From Pseudomonas sp. AKS31 (GTDB taxonomy: Bacteria; Pseudomonadota; Gammaproteobacteria; Pseudomonadales; Pseudomonadaceae): 64,000 bases of DNA. Location of the stretch: NCBI RefSeq assembly GCF_023634765.1, contig NZ_JAMLFX010000009.1, forward strand, positions 18,813 to 82,812, given 5' to 3'. Below, piece by piece: positions 1 to 7,876 of the stretch. Under the pieces are notes generated by a model. The model saw only the letters and a program-made list of their open reading frames with translations. It searched no databases and was not told where the DNA came from. Made by a program: the position numbers and the translations under genes. Numbering within the stretch: the first letter of the stretch is position 1; every line of letters starts with the position of its first letter.

Positions 1-5
1 GTCTA

Positions 6-2432
6 TCAGAAACCTACACTGGCCTGCACAAAGAACGTGCGCGGCGCGCCGACATACATCCCCGAGTTGTTGTCGCTGGAGCGAGTGAAGTACTGCTTGT
101 CGAAGATGTTCTTCACCCCGGCGCCCAGTTTCAAATTCGACACCTGCGGCCCGAAGTCATAACCCCCACGCACGTTCCAGGTCACATAACCCGGGATGTC
201 GCCATACTGCCCGTCCGCCGTGCCTTCGGTGATGTAGTTGCCGTTGAAACTGCCGTCGGCATTCACACCGGTGCCCGGCGAGCGCTGTTTCGATTGAGCG
301 AAACCGTCGAGGTTGTAGGTCCAGCGGTTGATGTCGTAGCGCAAACCGACCGTTGCCACCTGACGCGAATAGAACGGCAGATCACGCCCCTTGAAGCCCG
401 GAATCTCACCTTCGTAGGTCGCACGGGTGTAGGTGAACCCAGCGTTGGCGGTCAAACCGTCGAGGCGTGGATCGAGCGCCGCCATGTCGTAATGCACAGA
501 GGCTTCGATGCCTTGGTGCTTGGTCGCGCCGAGATTGGTCCAGCCCACGTCGTTGCTGATGTATTGCAGTTCGTCGTCGAAGTCGATGTAGAACAGCGTC
601 ACTTCCCCGCCCCACACGTCATCGTTGTAGCGCGCGCCGATCTCGTAGGTCTTGGCTTTTTCCGGCTCCAGACCATTGGCGGTCTGATCACCCGAGCCGC
701 CCTGACCGAGCTGGAAATACTGCAGGCTGCCGAACGAAGTTTCGTAGTTGGCGAACAGTTTCCAGGCGTCCGACAGGTGATACATCACGCTCAGCGCCGG
801 CAACGGTTCGTTGCTCTCGATGCTGCGGTTTTTCGCCTGTACCGGTCTGCCGGCGGTGTCGAGCACGGCGCGGTCATGCCAGTCGGTGCTGATGTGTTCG
901 AAGCGAATGCCGGGGGTGATGGTCCAGTTGCCGACATCGATTTTGTTGTCGAGGTAGACCGAGTTGGCCTCGGTGCCACCCGTGCGGTCCTGGAACACAT
1001 GGCCGTCGGAGGTCGGCGTGAGCACCGGCTGGTTGTTGACCAGCGCCACGCGGCTCGACGACTCGTGCATCGCCTCTTTCAGGTAGCGATAACCGAAGCT
1101 GACTTCCTGCGTGGTCGGGCCGACATCGAAGACCCGCGAGACCCGTGGCTCGATACCCAGCGTGTAATACGAACGCGGGTATGAGCTGAGGGTTTTCTGG
1201 TCGCGGGCGGCGATGGTGCTGCCACGGAAACTGTCGGTGTAATAGGTGAGGATTTCCGCTTGAGTGCGCTCGTCGATCTGACGGATCCACTTGAACGACA
1301 CGTCTTTGCGCCGGCCGGTGAACTGGTCGTAGTCACGCACCGAGTCGTACGGTTTGTCGTCGTACTGCTTCTGCGTCAGACCGCCGGGCATGTCGGCCGT
1401 GGCGTCGTAATAATGGAAGTTGAGGCTGAAATCGTCCTGATCGGTCGGCGCCCAGTGCGTCTTGAGCAGCACGTCGTCGATGTCGTTGCCGTTATTGCGC
1501 TCGCGGTAGCCGTTACCGTTGACACCCGAATACAGCAGCGCCACGCCCATGCCGTTGTCGGCGGTGCCGCCGAGGAACGCGGTATCGATGTGTTTCCAGC
1601 CACCGTACTGGGTGGTTTCCAGGGTGGTGCCGATTTCACCGGTGGCTTTTTCCGGGATCGCGCGGGTGACGAAGTTGATCACCCCGCCGACGTTCTGCGG
1701 CCCGTAACGCACCGAACCGGCGCCACGTACCACGTCGATGCTGTCGAGGTTGCCCGAGGAAATCGGCGCCATCGACAGTTGCGGTTGACCGTACGGGGCG
1801 AACGCCGCCGGCACGCCGTCGATCAGCACCGTGGAGCGCGGCGACAGGCGCGAGGTCAGACCGCGCACACCGACGTTGAGGGAAATATCGCTGCCGCCGG
1901 TGCCGTTGGAGTCCTGCACCTGCACGCCCGGTACGCGCTTGAGCACATCGCTGACGTTCATCGCGCCTTGTTCGACCATGGCTTCGCGGCGAATCACCGT
2001 ACGCGCGCCGGGGTGGTTCTGCACAACGGCGGCATTGGCATCGCCGAGCCAATCACCTACTACTTTGATGTCGGTGACGCCCAATTCCAGCGGGCCATTG
2101 CCGGCGGTGGAAGTTGCGGCCGGCGACAGCGTCACCGAACCTTCATTGATCTGATAATCCAGACCGCTGCCCTGCAGCAATTGGCGCAATGCCTGCTCCG
2201 GCGAGATATCACCGTCGACTGCCGGCGCCTGTTTGCCGGCGACCAGATCCGGGCTGAAAAATACTTGCAGCGATGTCTGCTGGCCCAGTTCGCTCAGGGC
2301 CTGCCCCAGTGGCTGCGCACGGATATGAATGGCTTCAGCGGCGAATGCCAGCGGTATGGCAGCGTTGACCGCCAGCGCGAGGGCCAGCGGCAGCCAAGGG
2401 GATTTTTTGTTATTGGCAGTGGGTTTGTTCAC
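6..2432 (-). CDS. fecA: TonB-dependent ferric citrate receptor FecA
   Basis: An 808-residue outer-membrane TonB-dependent receptor that takes up ferric dicitrate and signals to the FecR/FecI pair encoded just upstream. It has a signal peptide (about residues 1-31, ending AFA), then an STN/secretin-TonB signalling domain (about 32-105) that marks transducer-type receptors, then the plug and a 22-strand barrel ending in Phe (VQASVGF). The plug stretch with LIDGVPAAFAPYGQPQ, followed by VRYGPQNVGGVINFVTRAIP, closely resembles FecA of E. coli and P. aeruginosa, which is why citrate is preferred over a siderophore as ligand. It is the last gene of a fecI-fecR-fecA series on the minus strand. Another ferric chelate as ligand cannot be excluded. 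Confidence 0.87.
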   Translation of the reverse strand: MNKPTANNKKSPWLPLALALAVNAAIPLAFAAEAIHIRAQPLGQALSELGQQTSLQVFFSPDLVAGKQAPAVDGDISPEQALRQLLQGSGLDYQINEGSVTLSPAATSTAGNGPLELGVTDIKVVGDWLGDANAAVVQNHPGARTVIRREAMVEQGAMNVSDVLKRVPGVQVQDSNGTGGSDISLNVGVRGLTSRLSPRSTVLIDGVPAAFAPYGQPQLSMAPISSGNLDSIDVVRGAGSVRYGPQNVGGVINFVTRAIPEKATGEIGTTLETTQYGGWKHIDTAFLGGTADNGMGVALLYSGVNGNGYRERNNGNDIDDVLLKTHWAPTDQDDFSLNFHYYDATADMPGGLTQKQYDDKPYDSVRDYDQFTGRRKDVSFKWIRQIDERTQAEILTYYTDSFRGSTIAARDQKTLSSYPRSYYTLGIEPRVSRVFDVGPTTQEVSFGYRYLKEAMHESSSRVALVNNQPVLTPTSDGHVFQDRTGGTEANSVYLDNKIDVGNWTITPGIRFEHISTDWHDRAVLDTAGRPVQAKNRSIESNEPLPALSVMYHLSDAWKLFANYETSFGSLQYFQLGQGGSGDQTANGLEPEKAKTYEIGARYNDDVWGGEVTLFYIDFDDELQYISNDVGWTNLGATKHQGIEASVHYDMAALDPRLDGLTANAGFTYTRATYEGEIPGFKGRDLPFYSRQVATVGLRYDINRWTYNLDGFAQSKQRSPGTGVNADGSFNGNYITEGTADGQYGDIPGYVTWNVRGGYDFGPQVSNLKLGAGVKNIFDKQYFTRSSDNNSGMYVGAPRTFFVQASVGF

Positions 2433-2530
2433 GTCGTACGTAGTCCTGTGGATCGCAAGAGTGTGCGGCTGTTAATGCAAACCAGTTGCAGTTGAACAGG
2501 AAGACGATGAACTCGAAAAAAACCTGAATT

Positions 2531-3514
2531 TTATTTTGCGATTATTTCCTGACTGCCATCGGCGAGGGTGCGAACGGCCACCGGCAGGATGTTCGGCAAG
2601 GCTTTGAGCAAAGCATCTGTGTTGTCGGCGTTAAACACGCTGGTCAGGCGCAAACCGGCCACGCTCGGATTGGCCACGGTCAACGGTTTCTCGCGATAAC
2701 GCGAGACTTCGGCGGCGACTTCACTGAGGCTGGCGTTGTTGAACACCAGTTTGCCGCTGCGCCACGCCGTCAGCTGCGCCGGGTTGACCGCATAGGCTGC
2801 GGCGACTTTGCCTTGCGCATCGACATCAGTGCCGAGACCGGCGGTCAGGCTGATGAACTGACTCTCCGGCGCATCGCGGCCCTGCACGTTCACCGTGCCC
2901 TGCTCCACCGCCACGCGGGTTTGCGTGACATCGCGGCGCACATCGAAACGCGTGCCGGTGACCGTGACCTTGCCACTGCCGGCCTCGACCACGAACGGTC
3001 GCGAAGTGTCGTGCGCGACGCTGAACATCGCCTCACCTTCACTTAACTCGATCAGGCGTCGATCCTGTTCAAAGCGCACCAGCAAGCGGCTGCGGCTGTT
3101 CAGATCGATCACCGAACCGTCCGGCAGCGCCACATGTTTGCGCTCGCCCAGCGCCGTGACGAACTCGGCGCGGTAGCCGCCCGGATGATTCAAACCACTG
3201 AACAAGCCCAGCCCGAGCGCCACCGCCAGCACACTGGCAGCCACGGCATAACGCAGCAACGGACCACGTTTGCGGCGCCTCGGCGCGGTTTCAACAAGGG
3301 CTTTGAGGCGCGGCGCCGGGAGCAAATCGGCGGCCGACCACAAGCCCTGCAGCAACTGGAATTCGTCACGGTGCTGCGGATGTTCATTCAGCCAGGCGTC
3401 GAAGCGCTGCTGCTCGTCGACACTGACGGCCGGCTCCTGCAATCGCACAAACCAGCGAGCCGCGTCATCGCGCACCGTTGTTTGCCCGCACGCGCAAGCA
3501 CGCGTATCCATCAT
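2531..3514 (-). CDS. fecR: FecR-type anti-sigma factor / sigma regulator
   Basis: A 327-residue inner-membrane regulator that senses the STN domain of the neighbouring receptor and controls the ECF sigma factor FecI. It has an N-terminal cytoplasmic domain (DUF4880-like, DDAARWFVRLQ...FDAWLNEHPQHRDEF), one membrane segment at about residues 88-108, and the periplasmic FecR domain (FVTALGERKHVALPDGSVIDLNSRSRL). A longer frame is open upstream, but the ATG-ATG at 3514/3511 follows an AGGA ribosome site, so translation probably starts there. fecA follows after about 100 bases. Confidence 0.87.
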   Translation of the reverse strand: MMDTRACACGQTTVRDDAARWFVRLQEPAVSVDEQQRFDAWLNEHPQHRDEFQLLQGLWSAADLLPAPRLKALVETAPRRRKRGPLLRYAVAASVLAVALGLGLFSGLNHPGGYRAEFVTALGERKHVALPDGSVIDLNSRSRLLVRFEQDRRLIELSEGEAMFSVAHDTSRPFVVEAGSGKVTVTGTRFDVRRDVTQTRVAVEQGTVNVQGRDAPESQFISLTAGLGTDVDAQGKVAAAYAVNPAQLTAWRSGKLVFNNASLSEVAAEVSRYREKPLTVANPSVAGLRLTSVFNADNTDALLKALPNILPVAVRTLADGSQEIIAK

Positions 3515-3556
3515 GGAATGTCCTGTTTGGCCGGGAATATAAAGACACACAGCCCC

Positions 3557-3588
3557 CTGTAGGAGCTGCCGAAGGCTGCGATCTTTTT
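3557..3588. repeat. Single REP element between fecI and fecR
   Basis: The short motif gtaggagctgccgaaggctg followed by cgatctttt is the same unit that forms both arms of the REPIN at 51951-52039. It is a solitary copy in the 88-base gap between the sigma factor and its regulator, and may act as an mRNA processing or attenuation element. Confidence 0.7.
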
Positions 3589-3602
3589 GCCATGATGCAC
3601 AT

Positions 3603-4094
3603 TCACGATTGCAAACCGTCCAGTCGATCACGCAAATGGCGCAGGGTGCGGATCATATACTTTTCGACCATGTTCTTGGACAGCCCCAGGCGTTCGGCGA
3701 TTTCGGCCTGGGTCAGGCCTTCGATCTTCTGCCAGACAAAGATCTTGCGGCAATTGACCGGCAGCTCGCCGAGCGCCCGCTCGATGGAGTCGGCCAACTG
3801 GATCGCATGCATGTAATGCTCCGGGTCGCCGGACGACGACACACTGTGATCGACAGCCTCCGACTCCATAACGCCGCGCCGATCCTCCCGCCGATAGCCG
3901 TCGACCGCAATATTGCGCGCGGTCTGGTGCAAATACGCCCGTGGCTGCTGCACCACCGCCGAATCCGACTCAAGCACGCGCACAAAGGTATCGTGCGCCA
4001 GATCCTCGGCCTGCGCGCGATTGCGCAGGCGACGAGTCCAGGTGCCGATCAACTCTTCGTAGTGCTCGAAAAAGCCGGGTCTGCGGGGACGCAT
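3603..4094 (-). CDS. fecI: ECF sigma factor, FecI type
   Basis: A 163-residue extracytoplasmic-function sigma factor directing transcription of the ferric citrate receptor gene. Region 2 is visible as RNRAQAEDLAHDTFVRVLE. Region 4 is visible as LPVNCRKIFVWQKIEGLTQAEIAERLGLSKNMVEKYMIRTLRHLRDRL, a typical FecI helix-turn-helix with the KNMVEKYM signature. It heads the fecI-fecR-fecA series. The ATG at 4094 has no strong ribosome site, so the start is less certain than the identity. Confidence 0.88.
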   Translation of the reverse strand: MRPRRPGFFEHYEELIGTWTRRLRNRAQAEDLAHDTFVRVLESDSAVVQQPRAYLHQTARNIAVDGYRREDRRGVMESEAVDHSVSSSGDPEHYMHAIQLADSIERALGELPVNCRKIFVWQKIEGLTQAEIAERLGLSKNMVEKYMIRTLRHLRDRLDGLQS

Positions 4095-4124
4095 GGGGTT
4101 TGGGCGGCATGTTTAGGAAAGGGG

Positions 4125-4145
4125 TACGAATAGTAATGCTTCGTA
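4125..4145. promoter_or_regulatory. Inverted repeat upstream of fecI
   Basis: TACGAA and TTCGTA form a 6-bp inverted repeat with a 9-base AT-rich spacer, 30-50 bases upstream of fecI. Its place fits an iron-responsive operator (Fur sites lie before fecI in other bacteria), but it matches the 19-bp Fur consensus poorly. Confidence 0.3.
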
Positions 4146-4210
4146 TTAAGGCGAGGCAATGCATTCCTTGCGGTACCGACGAAGTCGACCGATCGTTATC
4201 GCCAACCCCA

Positions 4211-4241
4211 AAAAGCCTCTTCCAAAAAGGCAAGAGGCTTT
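4211..4241 (-). terminator. Intrinsic terminator after tblR
   Basis: A stem of AAAAGCCTCTT pairing with AAGAGGCTTT around a 10-base loop, with a T-rich side on the minus strand, lies just past the tblR stop codon. It closes the minus-strand arm of the tabtoxin-type cluster. Confidence 0.75.
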
Positions 4242-4257
4242 GAACGATCTGTCAATT

Positions 4258-5550
4258 TCAAGCGGCCTGGTCGTGAAAATCCCGAGCGGTGTTTGCAGCC
4301 TGTCGCTGACGTGCAACCATCAACGCGACAAAGCTCACCAGCGCCGCCGCCAGCAGGTAGTACGCCGCCATCATCGGGTCACCGGTGTGGCGATACAGCA
4401 AGGTCACCAGCGTCGGGGTAAAACTGCCGAACAGCACCACCGAACTGGCGTAGGCCACGCTGATGCCGGTCGAGCGCACGGCCACCGGGAATAACTCCGC
4501 CAACGCCGCCGATGCCGGTCCGGCGTACAGCACCATCAGCATCGCGAGACCCGCCTGCAACAGCATCAATCCGCTGTCCTGCGGATTTTGCTTGAGCGCC
4601 AGGAATGCCGGATACGCAAGCAGCAACACCCCCAACGCCCCGAGCAGCATGACGTTGTAGCGCCCCCAACGATCCGACAACCAACCGCCCAGTGGACTGA
4701 GCAAAGTGATGAAACCGACCAGGGTGATGCCGTAATAAGCCTTGCCGGCGTCTAGATTGAGCATGGCTTGGGCGTAAGCCGGCATGAAGTTGATCAACTG
4801 GGTGCACACCGTCCACAGGGCAACGAATGCAATACCCAGCACAAGGCTGCGCCAGTGCTGGAGGATTTCTTTCGCCGGTACTTCGATACCCTGTCGGGCA
4901 TGTGCCTGAAATGCACTGCTTTCGTCGATGGTGCGACGCACATATACGCCGACGAAGTAGATCAGTACCCCCAGGACAAACGGCACACGCCAACCCCAAC
5001 TACCCAGTTGCTCAGGCGTCAAAACGGTCGCCAGAATGCTCGCGAACAGGCCACACAATAAAAACGAGCCAGCTTGTGCCACCTGCTGGATCGAGGTGAA
5101 AAAGCCTCGCCGCGAGGCCGGCGCCGATTCGCACAAGTAGGCCAGCGCGCTGCCAATCTCGCCACCCGCCGCCAGCCCTTGAACAATCCGCGCCGCCACC
5201 AGCAGCACCGTGGCGCCATAGCCCAGCACGCTGTAGCCAGGACAAAAAGCAATCAGCACAGTGCCGAATGCCATCATGTTCATGGTCAGGATCAGCGCTT
5301 TCTTGCGCCCGTGGCGATCGGCGTAGCGGCCGATGAGAAACGCGCCAAGCGGTCGCGCCACAAAGCCCACCGCCAGGGTGACGAAGGTCGCCAACAGTGA
5401 CATCAGTTGATCCTGGGCGGGAAAAAAAGTCTTGGCGATGTGCAGGGAAAAGATCGCGAACAAGGTGAAATCGAACCATTCCAGGGTCGTGCCTATTCCT
5501 ACAGCCAGCAGTATCCTGCGCTGCTGCCGCGGCGAATCCGTATGCTTCAT
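4258..5550 (-). CDS. tblR: MFS transporter of the tabtoxin-type cluster (TblR-like)
   Basis: A 430-residue, 12-helix major facilitator of the metabolite/H+ symporter (MHS, sugar_tr) type, shown by GTTLEWFDFTLF near the N terminus and the loop motif GRYADRHGRKKALI. It is the last gene of the minus-strand arm after tblF and is followed by a terminator. In the P. syringae tabtoxin cluster a transporter called TblR occupies this place and is thought to export the dipeptide; export is inferred here from position, since MHS members usually import organic acids or osmolytes. The ATG at 5550 has a GGAAG site. An upstream in-frame start at 5592 looks unused. Confidence 0.75.
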   Translation of the reverse strand: MKHTDSPRQQRRILLAVGIGTTLEWFDFTLFAIFSLHIAKTFFPAQDQLMSLLATFVTLAVGFVARPLGAFLIGRYADRHGRKKALILTMNMMAFGTVLIAFCPGYSVLGYGATVLLVAARIVQGLAAGGEIGSALAYLCESAPASRRGFFTSIQQVAQAGSFLLCGLFASILATVLTPEQLGSWGWRVPFVLGVLIYFVGVYVRRTIDESSAFQAHARQGIEVPAKEILQHWRSLVLGIAFVALWTVCTQLINFMPAYAQAMLNLDAGKAYYGITLVGFITLLSPLGGWLSDRWGRYNVMLLGALGVLLLAYPAFLALKQNPQDSGLMLLQAGLAMLMVLYAGPASAALAELFPVAVRSTGISVAYASSVVLFGSFTPTLVTLLYRHTGDPMMAAYYLLAAALVSFVALMVARQRQAANTARDFHDQAA

Positions 5551-5613
5551 GGCGATGCTCTTCCAGACGTAGACGCGCAGGCCCGCGCGCACGAAATGCT
5601 TGGGTGCGGATAA

Positions 5614-5639
5614 GCACCAGACCCGTTCAGGCCTGGTGC
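5614..5639. other. Hairpin between tblF and tblR
   Basis: GCACCAG and CTGGTGC form a 7-bp perfect stem with a 12-base loop in the short gap between two same-strand genes. There is no T-run, so it is more likely an RNA-stability or translation element than a terminator. Confidence 0.4.
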
Positions 5640-5657
5640 ACGGTCACTCCCGCAGGC

Positions 5658-6917
5658 TTACTGCACGCTGAACAGGCGCGAGGTGCGCTCCCATTCGCGG
5701 ACGGTCTGATAGTCGTCATGGAGTACATTGCTGTCGGCATGGCTCATGAAGACGATGCCGGGGCTGGAAAACAAGTCGACCGTCTTGACCACGGCGTCGC
5801 CTTCTTTTGGCGCACGCTGCAGCCAGGCTTTGCTCTTGAGGGTCTTGAGCAACTCATCGTAGGAGGAACGAGTGACAACACCTTCCTGGCTGGAGATGAA
5901 CTGCACCTGCCACAGCGGGTAATGGTGACCCTGCTGCGCATCGACGATGGAGTCGATGGCCGACTCCCCTTCCCTGACCAGCTTGCCCACCAGATCCAGC
6001 TGACTGGCGCCGACCGCATAGTTGGCCGCCGGACGATTGAGCCCCCCGGACAGACGCGAGGCACATTCGATCAAGGTCGGGCCTGCCTCGGTCACGATCA
6101 ACTCGGTGTGGTTGGCACCGTAGCGGATACCCAAAGCATTCAGTACGCCGTGAACGTACTCGACAATTTCCTTCATTTCGGGCGACGTCGGGTCGAACAG
6201 CACGGCACGGTCATAGATCCAGCCACCGTCCGGTGCCGGCAGCTTGTCGGCGCGCCAGATCTCGGTGATCACATGCTTGCCATGGCCGCTGACGCCATTG
6301 ATGAAATACTCCGGCCCTACCAGCAGGCGCTGCGCCAGCACCGCATCATTGCGCTCGCCCAATTGGTTGACGGTGCCGAAGAGCTTGTCGAAGCTGTCGA
6401 CGAGTTCACCTTGATCGGCGCAGAAAGTCACCGAGTCGGTCCCGGCACTGGCCTGGGGCTTGATGACCACCGGCCAGCTGCCACTGGCGGCCCACTGACT
6501 CAGCGCATCGCGGTCGCGGGCCAGATAGTGATCCATGCTGCGCAGGCCGGCGGCCTTGAGGCGCTCGTGCATGGTGTATTTGTCGCGGCGTGCCAGGCTG
6601 GTGGACGGATCGTTGCCCGGCAGTTGCAAGGCCGCGGCGAGCAGGTCAGCGACAATCACCCCGCTTTCGGTGCCCGGCAGCACGGCGCTCGGGTGCAAGG
6701 CATTGATCTCATCGGCCAGGCGCTGGATATCACCGTGGTACTCGAAGTGCGCTATGTATTCGTCCTTGTGGTAGGTGCGCAGGTAGTACTCCGGCGGATT
6801 GGGCGAACTGCTCACGTGAATGCACTTCCAGCCGGACTCGGCCATCAGTGTCGGCAACTGTGAGCCGGACGAATAACCATCGACTACAACGAGGATTTTT
6901 TCCTTGGCTTGTGTCAT
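5658..6917 (-). CDS. tblF: ATP-grasp amino acid ligase (TblF-like)
   Basis: A 419-residue ATP-grasp carboxylate-amine ligase. Visible are the ATP-binding stretch WPVVIKPQASAGTDSV, the metal/ATP site TLIECASRLSGG, and an N-terminal pre-ATP-grasp fold (ILVVVDGYSSGSQLPTLMAESGW). In tabtoxin producers TblF joins an amino acid (Thr or Ser) to tabtoxinine-beta-lactam, which completes the dipeptide and protects the cell's own glutamine synthetase. That assignment rests on the neighbours: tblE stops in an ATGA overlap with this start, and tblR follows. The ATG at 6917 has a GGGAG site; a frame open further upstream overlaps tblE and is not used. Confidence 0.78.
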   Translation of the reverse strand: MTQAKEKILVVVDGYSSGSQLPTLMAESGWKCIHVSSSPNPPEYYLRTYHKDEYIAHFEYHGDIQRLADEINALHPSAVLPGTESGVIVADLLAAALQLPGNDPSTSLARRDKYTMHERLKAAGLRSMDHYLARDRDALSQWAASGSWPVVIKPQASAGTDSVTFCADQGELVDSFDKLFGTVNQLGERNDAVLAQRLLVGPEYFINGVSGHGKHVITEIWRADKLPAPDGGWIYDRAVLFDPTSPEMKEIVEYVHGVLNALGIRYGANHTELIVTEAGPTLIECASRLSGGLNRPAANYAVGASQLDLVGKLVREGESAIDSIVDAQQGHHYPLWQVQFISSQEGVVTRSSYDELLKTLKSKAWLQRAPKEGDAVVKTVDLFSSPGIVFMSHADSNVLHDDYQTVREWERTSRLFSVQ

Positions 6918-7876
6918 TTGCTGTCTCCCTTGAATTTCATCCATGTGCCAAACACCGTAACCAGAGCGATCACGGAACAGCCCAAAGCAGAGGTCATCGA
7001 CCACTGAATTCGGGCATCGAATACTTGAAAGACGTAAGTGAGCAACGGCGCCCACGCCAACAACGCCGCCACGGTAAAGGGTTCAGAAAGCAGAATGCCG
7101 CGCTGCAGCAGCCACAACGGAATGATGACCCCGAGCAGCGTCGCAATGGCCAGCCCCCCCAATTGCGTACTTGAGGCAAACGCGAAGCCGGGACCGCTCC
7201 AGGCAAGCACTGCCGCGACGATGATCAGCAGGTAGAACCGATGCGCCATGATCCGAGTGGCAGTCCAACTGCGCTCGCCCAGTTGTTTGGTCGCGATGGT
7301 GTTCAGCGCTTGGGATGCTCCGCCCGCCGCTGCGGCGGCGAGGCCGATAACGGTGTCGCTGAAGTTGATCGGGCGAATGCCCGCCAACCCCACCAGTGAC
7401 GCCCACGCCAGCAACGCTGTGCCGGAAAGAATGCCCGCCGCGACCGCATAGGTGTAAAGCGGCAACTGACGCCGCCGAACGATACGCTCCAGCAGAATCG
7501 TACTCACCGGCCCAAGCCCGCCCATGATGGCGCTGACGATGGCGGGTTCGATGTAGCGCAGAGCATAGAAGTAGCCGATCCAGTTCAGCGCGCTGGTGAA
7601 GTTCAGGACGGTCAGCGGGCCGGCGGCATCGGCACCGATTGCCAGGCCTTTGGTACCGGAGCTCAGCAACAACCGCGACAGAAAGAAGCCGCTGGTGATC
7701 ACAAAACTCCAGAACAGAAAGGTGAACGGATGCAGTTGCTGCAGCAGATTGCCCGAGAACACCGCGTTGGCGTTGGCCAGTATCAGAAACGCCGCCACAT
7801 ACAGAATGCCGGCCCGCACCACGCCGCGGCTGACGGGCGTGGCCATGCCGGAAAGGCTGACTTCAGGCTTGTTCAT
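6914..7876 (-). CDS. tblE: EamA/DMT family transporter (TblE-like)
   Basis: A 320-residue integral membrane protein with about ten hydrophobic helices in two related halves, as in EamA drug/metabolite exporters (FTFLFWSFVITSGFFLSRL; AIMGGLGPVSTILLERIV). It overlaps tblD upstream by 14 bases and tblF downstream by an ATGA, so it is translationally coupled in the operon. Its position matches the membrane protein TblE of tabtoxin clusters. The role is unproven; export of the product or an intermediate is the simplest guess. The start MNKPEVSL at 7876 is preferred over an in-frame start 24 bases upstream because it sits in the overlap. Confidence 0.72.
   Translation of the reverse strand: MNKPEVSLSGMATPVSRGVVRAGILYVAAFLILANANAVFSGNLLQQLHPFTFLFWSFVITSGFFLSRLLLSSGTKGLAIGADAAGPLTVLNFTSALNWIGYFYALRYIEPAIVSAIMGGLGPVSTILLERIVRRRQLPLYTYAVAAGILSGTALLAWASLVGLAGIRPINFSDTVIGLAAAAAGGASQALNTIATKQLGERSWTATRIMAHRFYLLIIVAAVLAWSGPGFAFASSTQLGGLAIATLLGVIIPLWLLQRGILLSEPFTVAALLAWAPLLTYVFQVFDARIQWSMTSALGCSVIALVTVFGTWMKFKGDSK

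Noticed and set aside
1260..2495. A 411-codon plus-strand frame over fecA
   Set aside because: Antisense shadow of the receptor; low-complexity product without family features.
4125..4145. A firm Fur box before fecI
   Set aside because: The inverted repeat is real but matches the Fur consensus at too few positions; kept only as a low-confidence operator.
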